From assembly GCA_000818945.1 (NCBI GenBank), contig KN805377.1, forward strand, positions 565,991 to 629,990: a stretch of 64,000 bases of DNA, written 5' to 3'. Made by a program: the position numbers and the translations under genes. Positions 9,905 through 20,538 of the stretch are shown piece by piece. Below the pieces are notes generated by a model. The model did no database searches. It worked only from the letters and a program-made list of their open reading frames with translations, and was not told the DNA's origin. Each line of letters starts with the position of its first letter. The stretch's first letter is position 1. Source of the stretch: Schizochytrium sp. CCTCC M209059. Lineage: Eukaryota > Sar > Bigyra > Thraustochytrida > Thraustochytriidae.

Positions 9905-11101
9905 TTACTTCCAGCGCGAGAAGCGGTTCGAGGGAAAGAAATGCCGACGCTTGCCATCTTTATCGGCTTTGGGCAAACAAGCAGCGATGGCAGATTGAAG
10001 ATCAGTGCAGAGGTAATCTTCCTCCTCGGACGGCATAGTCGCGTACTCGAACGGAAAAGTTTTGCCCGTCAAATCCTCGTAAAAAGCACTGTAATCACGC
10101 CAGCGATTCGGCTCCACAAGACGCACAGCTGCGGTCCACATTTGATTGATATCAAGGTTCGACTCGTAGGTGAAACGAGGCATGGCCTGGCCTACTTTAA
10201 TGTCAGCCTCTTCAGCACTAAACTCGTGCAGAGCACCGTACGTTGTATGCATTCGTGCAAAGTTAACATGCAAGAGAATCTTCTTTCGCAGCGCCAAAGA
10301 CGGGTTAATGCCGACATAGTGCGCCAGACGATCGAGCACCGCGGGCGTATCGTTGATAATGTCCTCGTAGAAAACAATGAGCACATTTGGCTCGTCGCGC
10401 ATACTTGCCCACTCTACAAGGTTCTCCTCATAGTTGGATTCCTTTTGGTAGCCACAACAAAGGGCAGGTCGGACCTGGGCAAAGTCATCAAGCGAGTACC
10501 TTGCGGAAAAGGGCGTTGTATCGGGACGGTCCTTGCGCTCAGCTTCGTACATGCGCGTGAGGCAACGAAACCACCCGAGACGGTAGTCCTTGGGGTCGCG
10601 GAGGACGCAAATGACTTTGCCCTCTCCATGGATCTTGTCCCGCATCGAAAGTGCATCCATATGGGTCTTGTACAGACGCAACACGCCAGGCTGTAGGTCA
10701 TCAAGGCCGCGGGGGTTCTTGTCAAAGTCTTTGCTCTCAATGAGCGGGATAGGATAGTAGGCGCCCTCATCGGTGCGGTTGCCTTGGGCGTTGACACTGT
10801 TTTCGCCAAGAGCAAGGAGCTGCAGCATGCAGAGAACGATGCCCTCTCCACTGTTGGGCGCCGCGCTCACGACTACGTCGCCCTCTTGAGGCTGAAACTT
10901 GAGCGCGCGGTTCATGGACACCTGCGTTGCCCATTTGGCTCCCACCAGGGCGACGATGCGCTCCGCGGTGCAGTACTGGAGGTCTTGGCCCACGAAGATG
11001 TACGACTCCTTGCGATCGCGCGGCCCCGCCTGGTCCTCGCCTTCGCCCTGCCCTCGGCCGTCGAGGGGCACGAGGCGGAATTTCTGGCGGCCCTCGTCCA
11101 T
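9905..11101 (-). CDS. Sulfotransferase-fold protein with an altered PAPS-binding loop
   Basis: A 398-residue protein starting with ATG. Its order of blocks matches cytosolic sulfotransferases: GDVVVSAAPNSGEGIVLCML where the 5'-phosphosulfate loop (normally PKSGTTW) should be, LRLYKTHMD (KTH strand), then VICVLRDPKDYRLGWF, the 3'-phosphate-binding RDPKD region, and a late NVLIVFYEDIINDTPAVLDRLAHYVGI block. The loop retains P-x-SG but has EG in place of TT, and the Lys is Asn, which may weaken PAPS binding. There is no signal peptide or N-terminal anchor, so probably cytosolic. The first 40 residues are Arg/Gly/Asp-rich. Fold confident; enzymatic activity uncertain. Confidence 0.72.
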   Translation of the reverse strand: MDEGRQKFRLVPLDGRGQGEGEDQAGPRDRKESYIFVGQDLQYCTAERIVALVGAKWATQVSMNRALKFQPQEGDVVVSAAPNSGEGIVLCMLQLLALGENSVNAQGNRTDEGAYYPIPLIESKDFDKNPRGLDDLQPGVLRLYKTHMDALSMRDKIHGEGKVICVLRDPKDYRLGWFRCLTRMYEAERKDRPDTTPFSARYSLDDFAQVRPALCCGYQKESNYEENLVEWASMRDEPNVLIVFYEDIINDTPAVLDRLAHYVGINPSLALRKKILLHVNFARMHTTYGALHEFSAEEADIKVGQAMPRFTYESNLDINQMWTAAVRLVEPNRWRDYSAFYEDLTGKTFPFEYATMPSEEEDYLCTDLQSAIAACLPKADKDGKRRHFFPSNRFSRWK

Positions 11102-12200
11102 CTCCTTCTTCTTGTCGTGTCCCTGCTCGCTCTGCGCTCTTCTCCCTCGATCGCCCGCGCGGAGAACGCAGGTTTCCGCCGCGCGCGCAGGGCTCTCGCC
11201 CGGCCGGCCGGGTCTCGTTCGCGCGTCGCAGCGTCGGCCGCGGCGGAGCGAGGGAAGGTCTTCTGCTGCGCCAAAGTTGAGCGTGGGTGGGCTTGCGCCA
11301 TTTTCTTTCTTTCAATTTCCCTCGCTCGTTTTGGCACGTGCACGAGATTTTTTTTTCATTTTTTCATTTATTTAATTTTTTCACGAACGGGGATGAGGAT
11401 GAGGATGATAAGCCCGACACGAAATTTGCACAACACAGACAGGGAGAAAGAAGTATAAGAGAAATGGAGTTTCATACGAAAGCCTATGATGACTCGTCAC
11501 AGTTTCTGCACGAGGAGGACGAGCACCCACGCCGACCGTCTGTCTGTCTGCCAGTGGCTGGGCAAGCGTGCCAGGCTTGGCGGGCGAGGAGCGTGATGCG
11601 TGGTCGGTCAAAGACGGGGAAACAAAAAGACGTGGGAAACGACAAATGAGGAGAGGTCAGTCAGAGGTCGAGAAGGCTAAAGATGGATGAAGAAAGCAGA
11701 GAAGCCAGGAGGCTCGGGGCGTTGGAGCTGCTCGCGAGTTTTGAAGGGAAAACAAAGAAAAGGAAAGAAAAGGACAAGCACAACGTGGCAAAGCACACAA
11801 TTGCCAAGAAAGATTTGTCATTTGTTTCTTTTTATGATCACGCCGTCTTCAATCGTCGTAATCGTCTTTTTGTCAGAGGTAGCAGTATACTGTAGCATGC
11901 ATGCATGCATGCATGCATGCATGCATGCACGCATGCATGCACGCACACGGAAACAGAAAAAGATGATGGGAATGGAGATAATCAGAACGTGGCGAGAAAG
12001 TCGAGGAAGAAAAAGGGGAGATGGAAAGGCAGAATGGGAAAGGAGGAAGAAGAGGAAGAGAGAAAAGGGGAAGAAGAAGGAGAAGTAGACGTAGAGGTAG
12101 GTCGCTTGCTCAGTTGATTGTGAATGGTGGGTTGCCTGCTCGCTTGGCTGCTTGCGCCGAAATTCTACCAAAAGACGAGCAGCAGACGAGGGTCAAAGAC
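11102..12200. other. Spacer upstream of the sulfotransferase-like gene and downstream of PP2C, no gene
   Basis: The sequence is purine-rich (AGAAG/GGAAAG) from about 11980 to 12090 and contains an (ATGC)n array. No supported protein is present; the frames seen are simple-sequence translations. Confidence 0.55.
11895..11946. repeat. (GCAT)n tetranucleotide repeat
   Basis: About twelve near-perfect GCAT units, self-complementary and so able to form cruciforms. They lie downstream of the PP2C stop codon at 12201. Confidence 0.93.
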
Positions 12201-13205
12201 CTATGCCCCAGCGACCTGGGCCATCGAAGAGTTCTCAGATGCCTCCCTGGCTTTGCGAACGTCATCGATGGACTTGGACCCAAGCTCAGAAGGTGCGCCA
12301 GGCAAGGCTACAATGATAACGCTCATGTTGTCGCGGGACCCGAGATCCAGACAATGGTCGATGAGGTCCTCGCAGACGAGCGACAGCGGAAGACCCTCGC
12401 GCATCTTAGCGAGCACGAACGAACAAACCGCCTCGTTGGACATGACGTCCCAGATGCCGTCGCAAGCGAGCAAGACAAAGTGGTCCGTGGGGTTGCGAGC
12501 AATGACGGAAACATCCGGCTCCGCGGACACTTGCTGCTCCACGTCGGGAAGAGAGTCATTTGCCTTGTAGAGAAAGTCACCCAGGGCGCGCGAGACGGCC
12601 AAGTCGCCGTTGACGCGGCGGAAGGAGACTGTGCCGCCCGCGTTCTCGATACGAGCCTGCTCCGAGGGCTGTGTGGGCTTGTGATCCAGCGAGCTGAAAA
12701 GGACCTTGTCTTCGCCACAAATGATCAGGCGAGAGTCGCCGCAGTTTCCTACAACGTAGTGGGAGGGGGTAATAAAGCTCACGACAGCAGTGGACCCGCT
12801 GTGGTCGACACCACCCTTGATCTGGTCCAGCTCGCGCATCTTCTTGTCAAGGCTGAGAAAAGCTGCGCAGACGGCCTTTCCGAGCGTGGCGGCCGCTTCC
12901 TTGCCGGCAGAGGAGGTGCCTGCAGCTGGCAATTTAGAAAAGTGCTCGTTTCCACAAATTTCTGCCTCGAGGTTTTCCGCGGCGTGACAGGCCACGAGTC
13001 TTCCTCCGTGGCCGTCAAACACACCAAATAGCCCTAGATCACCGCGATCCCCGAGTCCAATCCTGTGAACGTGCGCGTCCTCCATGTTCACGCGCCAGCC
13101 CTGCATGGCGGACACGCCATACTGTAATGAGCCGCCATCTTTCAGCTCGCCGCTCTGCTCCGCAGTCTCCTTCTCGGTCACGGGCTTCTCCAAAAACGAA
13201 CCCAT
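12201..13205 (-). CDS. PP2C-type (PPM) Ser/Thr protein phosphatase
   Basis: A 334-residue single-domain phosphatase from ATG to TAG. All metal-site motifs are present: RVNMEDAH (E42, D43), GVFDGHGG (D64, G65), LLACDGIWDV (D249) and SRDNMSVIIV (D292), so it should be an active Mn/Mg-dependent phosphatase. Length and organisation match minimal plant/fungal PP2Cs (Ptc1-like). The N-terminus begins Met-Gly-Ser, a possible but weak myristoylation site. There is no membrane segment. It lies in a run of minus-strand genes with the sulfotransferase-like gene downstream and a kinase upstream, each separated by about 1 kb, so the genes are presumably independently transcribed. Confidence 0.93.
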   Translation of the reverse strand: MGSFLEKPVTEKETAEQSGELKDGGSLQYGVSAMQGWRVNMEDAHVHRIGLGDRGDLGLFGVFDGHGGRLVACHAAENLEAEICGNEHFSKLPAAGTSSAGKEAAATLGKAVCAAFLSLDKKMRELDQIKGGVDHSGSTAVVSFITPSHYVVGNCGDSRLIICGEDKVLFSSLDHKPTQPSEQARIENAGGTVSFRRVNGDLAVSRALGDFLYKANDSLPDVEQQVSAEPDVSVIARNPTDHFVLLACDGIWDVMSNEAVCSFVLAKMREGLPLSLVCEDLIDHCLDLGSRDNMSVIIVALPGAPSELGSKSIDDVRKAREASENSSMAQVAGA

Positions 13206-14256
13206 TTTTGTTTGCCGGTTTTCTTGAGCTCGCCAGAAATGCGCTGCAGCTCAGAATATCGGCGCCTTCGAAAGCAAGAAAGATTGGAAAGAAAGAAGGA
13301 GAGAGCGAGGAAAAGGAAAGAAAGGTGGCTTCGCAAGGAGGTCTGCACGCGGTAAGCACAAGCTCGCGATGAGGCGCTTGCGCGGCAAGAAGAAGCCTAC
13401 GAGGTTTCTTTTACGCGCGCGCGGAACCTTCTCGCTCCTCACGAGAGATCCACGATCTCTTTCGCCTTCTCCGTGACGCACGCTCCGAGCTAGCGCGCGA
13501 GCGCAAGAGGGGCCCGCGAGGAGCTACCTTCGACCCGAGCCGGCTGCGCGGCGAGGAGAGCAGAGCAGAGCAGCGCGCGTCTGCCTGCCTCCGCGTGCTG
13601 GCCTGCGACGCCCTGCCTGCTGCTGCGCGTCTCTCCTCGGCTCCTTCTCGGCGGCAGCGGCGGCTCCTCCGTGGCGGCGCGCGAGGGCGGGGCGCGGCGG
13701 GGGTCGGCGCGAGGCGGCGCGCGGGGCGCGGCGGCGGCGGCGGCGCGGTCCGGGTCAGCGCGCGCGAGCGGTCTCGCGCAGCGCAAGCAGCTCTGCTCGC
13801 GGCTTTCCCGATGGATCGAGGAGCGATCGATCGATTCGAGCGGTTGATTAAGGGCAGGAAGGCAGCCAGACGCCCGCGCAAGTGGAGAATAGGTGCGCTG
13901 CAAGTGGGCTATGCGCGGCAGGCCACTCAGTCTCTGTCTGTTCTAACGGGGGGCCTGGCTTTGTCTGCTTGCCTGTCCGTCTGAGCTCCTTGCTTCGTTG
14001 GTTGGCCTGTGGCAGCGGGGGAAGGAGCCATTGGTGCCCGGTCTGCGCAAGTCGGGATTGCAGTTGGGATGGTGATTGACTGGGGACAGGGGCGCGCCGG
14101 GGAGAGCTCGAGGAGGATGAAGAGCTTGGGGAGGGGAGGTGGACGGCGAGGAAGAAAGGAACAGGAATGGAGATGAAATCCAAGACGAAAAGAGAAAAGA
14201 AGAAGACGAAGAAGAAACGATGAACAGGAGGAGGAGGAGGAGGAGGAACTGCAAGT

Positions 14257-14294
<38 letters not shown>

Positions 14295-14577
14295 AACAAC
14301 AACAACAAAAACAACGAAAATAACAGGTGCCAAAAGCAACATCCTCTTCATCCTCATTATCGATAACAACAATAACCTACAACAATAGTGACGTGGATCA
14401 TTGATCCATACAGCTCGTCAACTTGCTTTCACACGATCAAATCCAAAAGAAAGCCTGAGGAGCTGAAGTTCCCTCTCCACCCCGCAAGTGATCTGGTTCG
14501 TCGTTTTGGAAAGGTAAAAACAGATTACAGATATCAAACATTTAAAAAGAGCAGAAGCAGGAAGCCAGTCGGGATGG
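13206..14577. other. Spacer between PP2C and the kinase gene, no gene
   Basis: The PP2C-proximal half is extremely GC-rich (CGGCGG runs near 13680-13750) and the distal half holds AGG and CAA microsatellites. Long frames here translate to low-complexity Arg/Ala/Pro or Leu runs and were not accepted as genes. Confidence 0.6.
14226..14315. repeat. (AGG)n and (CAA)n microsatellites
   Basis: An AGG run at about 14226-14247 is followed at 14258-14315 by about eighteen CAA units with a few interruptions. They lie downstream of the kinase stop codon. Confidence 0.93.
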
Positions 14578-15975
14578 TCAAACGCCAGAAGCTTCGGCGA
14601 GACAAAAAGGAGGACGATAGCGAAGGTTTCGAGCATGATCCCAATTGACCGAGGCAAACATGGCGTGACGACGAATTCCATCCAGGCCATCAGCATAGCC
14701 GATGCGACGTCGTGGCGACTTGGTTAATAGCTCAGAAATGAGACCGTAGCACCTGGGCTCTACGCCTCTAAGATACTTGGAAGGAGGTTTCAAAGAAGAC
14801 GTGCAAATGAGAGCGCAAGTGGCTTCATCATCTGCGCCACTAAAAGGCAACGTCCCAAAAAGCATTTCATACAAAACGACACCGTAACTCCACCAATCAG
14901 ACTCGAAACTGTGCGGGAAACGGGCCAGCACTTCGGGAGCGCAGTACGCCAAGGTACCCGAATGCGAAACGGTCTCCAATCTTCCGGTTTCCACGTCGAG
15001 GTGCTCGCGAGCGTCGAAGAGCACCGAGAGGCCGAAGTCAACGAGACGAATGTGTCCTGAAGCAGAAAGAGCTACGTTTTCCGGTTTAAGGTCCCCGTGC
15101 AAGATGCGGCGATCATGCAGATGCTGCAGGGCAAGAGCCATCTCCACGGCAAAGAATAAAATGTCTTTGGGCCGGAGGACCTGTTCCTGACGAATGAGTG
15201 AGAACAAGTCGCCCCCTTGGCAAAGCTCCATCGCCATGTACACCCTGGACTCTGATGTGGTCGCAAAGTAGAAGCCAACAAGGAAGGGAAACGGATCGCG
15301 AGCAATTTCACGCATTACAGCGACCTCACCCTCAAGCTCTGCAGCGCGGACGCTCCCTGAAGCGCCGCAATCAATGATTTTCAAGGCAAAGTGGCCCTCA
15401 GAAGCGTTATCGAGCTTGCGCGCCTCATCAATCTCCAACGGGAGGACGAGATCACGACCGTAGCTCTTGAGAAGTGTTCCTGATCGCTCTCTCGAGACTG
15501 ACCCGAGAAGACTGTCCACAATAGCATCATCCTGAGATTGCCGGGAGACCACGGGAAGCGGAGGCGGCGATGGCGAGGCTTTGGGAATGTGCTTTTCCTC
15601 TTGTTTGTCATTGTTATTGCACAGATTCATAGGGTGGATTCGAGGGTTCAAGGACGCTTTACTTTCGACATCTCGTGCAAGGTCGACGGCGACTTGTTCT
15701 GGGAACATTTTGTGCTCGGCGTCTTTACTGCGCTCGCGATCTGCCATACTGCTCGATGATGCTACAGAAGGGGAGTCCGAGGCCACCACAGGGTCAGCGC
15801 TTCTTTGCGCAAGACTTGCGACCGCAAGACGGCCGGCTTGGCCTTCTGCAATGAATCCCAGTAGTCTGAAGCGTCTTAGGCAAGTTCTGTCACTATTCTC
15901 TTGTTGCGTGCACATGGCTCCTGCTCCTGCTCCCGCGCACGCGCGTGCCAGAGGCGGGGCGCTGTCGGCCATCAT
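14578..15975 (-). CDS. Divergent Ser/Thr protein kinase, AGC-like C-terminal lobe
   Basis: A 465-residue protein if the first ATG (15975) is used; the frame opens further upstream with TTG only. The N-terminal 170 residues are low-complexity. Catalytic landmarks: K199 (FALKIID, VAIK lysine), D295 in RILHGDLKPEN (HGD instead of HRD), D313 in VDFGLS, then GTLAYCAPEVL, the APE motif, and DWWSYGVVLYEMLFGTLPF. These point to an active kinase resembling AGC or S6K-type enzymes. A canonical GxGxxG loop is not visible where it should be (about residues 170-190). HGD removes the arginine that contacts the phosphorylated activation loop, so activation may not need loop phosphorylation. Substrate unknown. 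Confidence 0.82.
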   Translation of the reverse strand: MMADSAPPLARACAGAGAGAMCTQQENSDRTCLRRFRLLGFIAEGQAGRLAVASLAQRSADPVVASDSPSVASSSSMADRERSKDAEHKMFPEQVAVDLARDVESKASLNPRIHPMNLCNNNDKQEEKHIPKASPSPPPLPVVSRQSQDDAIVDSLLGSVSRERSGTLLKSYGRDLVLPLEIDEARKLDNASEGHFALKIIDCGASGSVRAAELEGEVAVMREIARDPFPFLVGFYFATTSESRVYMAMELCQGGDLFSLIRQEQVLRPKDILFFAVEMALALQHLHDRRILHGDLKPENVALSASGHIRLVDFGLSVLFDAREHLDVETGRLETVSHSGTLAYCAPEVLARFPHSFESDWWSYGVVLYEMLFGTLPFSGADDEATCALICTSSLKPPSKYLRGVEPRCYGLISELLTKSPRRRIGYADGLDGIRRHAMFASVNWDHARNLRYRPPFCLAEASGV

Positions 15976-16264
15976 GTGCGCGCGCTCTGGCTCCGGTTGT
16001 CCGAGGCACGAAGCCGAACTCGGAGACCAAGACGTCGGAAACCAAGAAGTAGAAGTAAAGGAAGGAGAAGAAGGAGAGCGCTCGATCTCCTCAATTTCTG
16101 TGGCCTCGGTTTTTCCTCTTTTGGAGTCTGCCAGGTAGGCGTTGAGGCGACGGAGGGGCGGTGCTGCTGTGCTGCACTCACTGCCAATCAACGGGTGCCT
16201 ACGCAACAGAGAATAGTCGTTACCGCGGTGGTGGGCAACTAACTACTGAGCAGCAGCTGCAAAA

Positions 16265-16351
16265 GCAGCAGCAGCAGCAGCTAGGAGGGCCAAGTGGTCG
16301 CGTGGCCAATGCGCGCCACACCTGCAGCAGCAGCAGCAGCAGCAGCAGCAA
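16265..16351. repeat. Two (CAG)n microsatellites
   Basis: CAG runs at 16265-16281 and 16324-16351, about 300 bp upstream of the kinase start codon. Confidence 0.92.
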
Positions 16352-16602
16352 CGGCGGCGGCAAATGGGTGGCAGGGCGGAACCTAGCGCACGCCGCCTCG
16401 TCCTTTTCCGCGCGAGAACTGGCGCACGCACGTACGCTCGCTTGCTTGCTCGCAGTCGCTTGCTCGTTGCGAGCGCTCGAACGACTTCTGAAGAGGTGGA
16501 CGGACGATGGTGGTGGATGGGCGTGCGCCGAGAGAGAGAAGGCGACCGAGGGTACGTGTATGGTTGTTGATTGGTTCGCTGGGTCGATGTGGATGCTGGA
16601 TG

Positions 16603-16605
<3 letters not shown>

Positions 16606-16633
<28 letters not shown>
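16606..16633. repeat. (GAT)n microsatellite
   Basis: About nine uninterrupted GAT units in non-coding sequence. Confidence 0.92.
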
Positions 16634-18290
16634 CAGTTTCTGATTTGATCGGCGAAGATCGTTCGGGAGAGATTTTTGTCCTCCGGCTTTTGCCCCGCCG
16701 GAGTTTCTTTGGTCGTCGTGGTAGCTTGGGGGAGTCGAGTGCTCGCGACGCTGGACGTGAATTGCTGGGGCCGCCAGCTGGATGGCTGGATGGCCGGCCA
16801 CCGGTAAGACGGACAGCCAGGCAAGCAGCCAGGCGCCAAGGCAAGAGGCAAGGCAAGGCAAGGGGTGCGGCGTGCTTGCCTGCCTGCCATGCAGCCACAC
16901 CAGCAAAGCCAGCTGGAGCTCCGTGGAATATGATGAAGAAGAAGCGCCTTGCGGATGCTCCCCTCACAGCCAGCCTTATTACACTGACTGATCTCGTCTA
17001 TCGCGCCTGACCGAGATATTCGGGTTAAAGTCGTTACGAGAGGCTGCTTCTGCTTCCTTCCACTGTGCAACTGCATGCGTGGCCGGTCGGGCCGCGGCCG
17101 TTGCGCGCCGCGTGGACGGATGCGGGCCGAAGTGAGGGCGGGGGGGAGCCTGGGGGAGGGAAATCAAGAGAGGGAGCGCGAGCCAGCCTACCTGCCCGCC
17201 TGCCTGCCTGACTCGTAGCCAGAGAGCAAGAGCTTGGGAGCACAACCTGAATCTGCGTCGCCAGCGCTTGGTCAGAAAATAGAATAAATCACCTCGAAGA
17301 AAAGGTGAACAAGCGAGGGGACGACTCTTCCGAGTCTTTCAGGTCTTTCGTACAGTAAGAAAGAAGCAAGCAATGTAGTAGTATAGTATGGGTGAAACCG
17401 AAGCGTGGCGAGATCGTGAACCGAGATCGTGAGCGGTAAAGGCATCGTTGCGATCATCCATCACCAATCAGCAAAGTGGCGGCTGCGGCGCGGAGGAGAT
17501 GTCGCTCGCGCGTATCGAAACGTCGTCCGCCACCACCTGCAGGCAAGCCGAGTATTATTATACCTATGCCAGTTGGGTCGAGACGGAAGTAGTAGGGCTA
17601 CCGTCGGGAAACCCGGCGAGGAAAAAATTAATTTTTTTTAATAAAAAAAAGTAACTAGGATGCCGGCGGTCGGATCTGCCCAGCGCAGCGCCATCGCAGG
17701 CTAGTACGGCCTCGGGCTCGCGAGCTCGGCCGGGCGAGGCGTCAAAATCATGTCAGCAAGGGCGGCTTGACTGCTGGTTGACCTTGGGAATAGCCTATAA
17801 ACTTGCAACGAAATCGGAAATGGTAGAAGAGGTGGGGAGGAGGCTTGATTGCGAAAGCCAACCGCCGATAACGGGCTTGTTCCGAGGAGCAGACTCAACC
17901 TTTTTGCCTCAGACAGCATCTCTTTTTGAGCTAGTAGGGCTGCTTGACGTGGCTCGCTCGTTCGGACGAAAGGAAGTGGCAATACAGTGCCAGCCGTGCT
18001 AGACATGCTACTTTGGTCAACTTGGTGATGTTGCGTCTTTTTGCCCCTTCTCAGCCGCGCATCCCCAGGCTTGCAGCAGACAGCGAGGGCAAGTAGGGGC
18101 CCGCTAGCCGATTTCAGCTTGTGACAGCCGGCAAACGCACAAAACAATAGCTATGATAGGAAATGAAAAAATGCATCCACAGAACTTCAGCTAGCAAGAT
18201 GCTTTCAGAAAACAATAGGTATCGTACACAATTAGTTCTATACACGAAGTAGGCCTAGGGCTAGCTTAGCTTGATGTACAATCAGCCAGG

Positions 18291-18506
18291 TCAGCTGTCC
18301 TGCTCAAGCTTGGTCGTCTCGGCCTCAGCGCCGTTGTTGAAGACGGGCAAAAGAGGCGCGGTTTCAAGGCGTGGCCGCGAGTCCCTTCGCTTCCGTGGTG
18401 ACGCTGGTGTAGTGCTGTTATCTGCGGACTGCGATGCTCGCACGAGCCTGTGCGCAGGTTCCTCGATACGCAGTCTAGGGTCCGCTGCGAGTACCGGGGT
18501 AGTCAT
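18291..18506 (-). CDS. Small SRPR-LLP motif protein, copy A (71 aa)
   Basis: ATG-to-TGA frame of 71 codons starting Met-Thr-Thr. The N-terminal two thirds are polar and lack a signal peptide or membrane segment. The C-terminal third has RRDSRPRLETAPLLPVF followed by a polar acidic tail. Three further short ORFs on the same strand (20539-20700, 21298-21486, 22706-22876) share the basic-SRPR-x-ET-x-x-LLP-aromatic core and the Met-Thr start. Conservation of the reading frame between four otherwise unalike short sequences argues that they are genes and not chance ORFs. This is the most diverged copy together with B. Function unknown; I know no family with this motif. The reading frame stays open upstream, so a spliced 5' exon is possible. 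Confidence 0.5.
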   Translation of the reverse strand: MTTPVLAADPRLRIEEPAHRLVRASQSADNSTTPASPRKRRDSRPRLETAPLLPVFNNGAEAETTKLEQDS

Positions 18507-20538
18507 CGCGCACCGAGCGTTTGGCCGTCGCGCTGCGCCAGGCCGCGAGGCGCCTCGGTCCAGGGCGAAGGGGTCGCGAGCCGCGGGCGTCTGCAGTCAG
18601 AGTTATGATTTTGCTCGCCCTTCGCCCCTTCCCCCCTCCCCCCCCCTCTCCATCGCAGGCGAAAGCAAGCAGCATTAGCCTGTGAGAGAGCCGCGACTCC
18701 ATTCCGGCCCTAAACGCTCTCATGCTTGCTTCTCCCGCAAACGTCCCACGGAAAATTGACTTGTGAATGAGCTTTGGAATGGATCCGTTGGAACTTGGCG
18801 AGGCCGCCTTGCCCTCTCACACAAGGTGCTCCTGCCCTGACAATTCTTGGCAAGATGAGTCTGGCGCGCAGTCGGGCGCCGACGAGCCGGGCAAGGAAGC
18901 CCCTCGAGCCTTCGTTTCCAATATCCATTCTCATCGGGGACGGTTCTCCGGCGAGGAGCGTGCAGCAGCCTTTCTCTCCTTCGTAGGAGCAGAGAGCTGG
19001 AACAGGTCAGGGCAAAAACGGGCAGAATCCATTTTCATGAGGGCGACTGAACGTCATGCCACTTCCAAAAGTCATGTCAAGGGGCGAAACATTATATAGC
19101 TGGCTGATGAATTCTGACATGGTGAAACGAGGAATTTTTCGAGTTCGAGTGCTCCTGAAGCGTCAGCGCGAGCACTCGCTCGAGCATGCTTCTCTCAGAC
19201 GCATCGTCACGAGACTTCTGGCGGACGTGGCCATTCACGACAAGAAAGTTAGCTCAACGCGCCGCGCCGCGCCGCGCCGCGCTGCGTGACGGACCCACTC
19301 AAAATTGCCCGCCCCGACTGATAAACAGAAATCCCAAGGCTGCTGCAGCCCGAGTCCCTCCCTCGATCGTGAACTCCAGCCTCCGGTCGTCTCGTGAATG
19401 ACTTCTCCACCTCCTCATTCCCCTATTCCTGACTTTACTATATATAGATTTAGTTAGGAAGTCGGGCAAGTCAACGGATCGATCGGGCACTCACTCTCCG
19501 TCCGTAGCCCGACTGGACTCGTTGCGCGCCTCAGCTTCTAGTACTACAGAGGAAGCGGCCAGCAACAACTTGGCAAGCATGAGGTGAGCTGGCCGCTCTG
19601 TGGCAGAATACCGATCAAGCTAGCGAGCAGGCAGAGTACCTGCTCCCAGCTAGAACGTGACGTGAGAGTCGCCAATCATTCGTATTTCTCGCCCGCGTCA
19701 AGAATAAGCTTCACGGTCCGAGCCTTCAAGCTTGGCTATAGGACGGTCATACGAAGAAGGGCAAGCCGCGCTGCTTCTTGGTGGGGGAGCACAAACAATC
19801 ACCCACAGCGCAAAATGCAGTCCACACACATGGGGAAAGGAGTGGGGGAAACCTGCATCAAGTCTGCAGTCAAGCTGGATGCTCAGCGAGACAATAAGGC
19901 ATGGAAAACTAGGATCACACTGGACGAATAAGTCAGGGTCTAAAGAACGTGGAGGATAATTTTCAAAGGGTATCGCAGCGAAAGCATGGTCACACAAGAT
20001 AATGCAACGCCATAAAGCATCAACGGAGACAACGCTGCTCGCGTCGTTTACTACTATTTGTCCAGAGCAAGACTCATTGAACCTGGGAATCTTCAGGCCA
20101 TAACAATCTTAGGTCTTCGCACACGTACAGCACTGTGAATACACCGATAAGAGTAAGATCACATTTTGACGATACTTTTCATTATCAGGAAGCTCATCTT
20201 TTGAAAAGAGAGACCATCCAGCCAATCCACATAGACACAAATTCCATATTCAAGTATTACTCAGAGGCTATGCGAGGGCGAAAAACCACGCTGATGGTCA
20301 TCCCTTGTCATGCAGTGCTAAATCCACAAAATGAGGCAAAAGACGAGGTATAGATGCAGATAATCAATTCTAATCTCCAGGAAACCAACGTGATTGCGAC
20401 ATGCTCCTCGTACCAGTCCTTCAGAAGAGACGAGACGAGGCGAATTTCTCGATCGATTCTTGCTCGAGGCAATTTTTTTCTGCTAAAACCAGGGACTGAC
20501 GCCGTGCCCATTCGACGTGACAAGGTTTCTGCGGAACT
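18507..20538. other. Gene-free spacer between small ORF copies A and B
   Basis: About 2 kb without a convincing ORF. It contains a CGCGC run at about 19257-19287 and a nested inverted repeat at 19146-19178. Base composition is more balanced than in the GC-rich flanks. Confidence 0.5.
19146..19178. repeat. Nested inverted repeat (hairpin candidate)
   Basis: CGAGTGCTC (19146-19154) is matched by GAGCACTCG (19170-19178). Inside the loop CTGA and TCAG can pair again around AGCG. The whole can fold as a single hairpin of 9 plus 4 pairs with a small internal asymmetry. Confidence 0.7.

Larger units (their letters stand above)
15976..18290. other. Repeat-rich gene-free stretch upstream of the kinase
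   Basis: 2.3 kb with CAG and GAT microsatellites, AGGCAAGGC-type repeats around 16820-16860 and an A/T-rich block near 17625-17660. Reading frames crossing it are Ser-, His- or Arg-rich translations of the repeats. No protein or RNA gene could be recognised. A TAGGCCTAG motif lies at about 18250-18258. Confidence 0.55.

Noticed and set aside
14226..14315. Regular repeats considered as a CRISPR-like array
   Set aside because: They are trinucleotide microsatellites without unique spacers, and the genome is eukaryotic.
13411..14372. Arg/Ala-, Ser/Leu- and Asn-rich frames between PP2C and the kinase
   Set aside because: They translate GC-rich runs and CAA/AGG repeats; no domain or consistent start.
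16220..17076. Overlapping minus-strand frames rich in His, Ser and Cys
   Set aside because: They read CAG and GAT microsatellites and low-complexity sequence and differ completely between frames.
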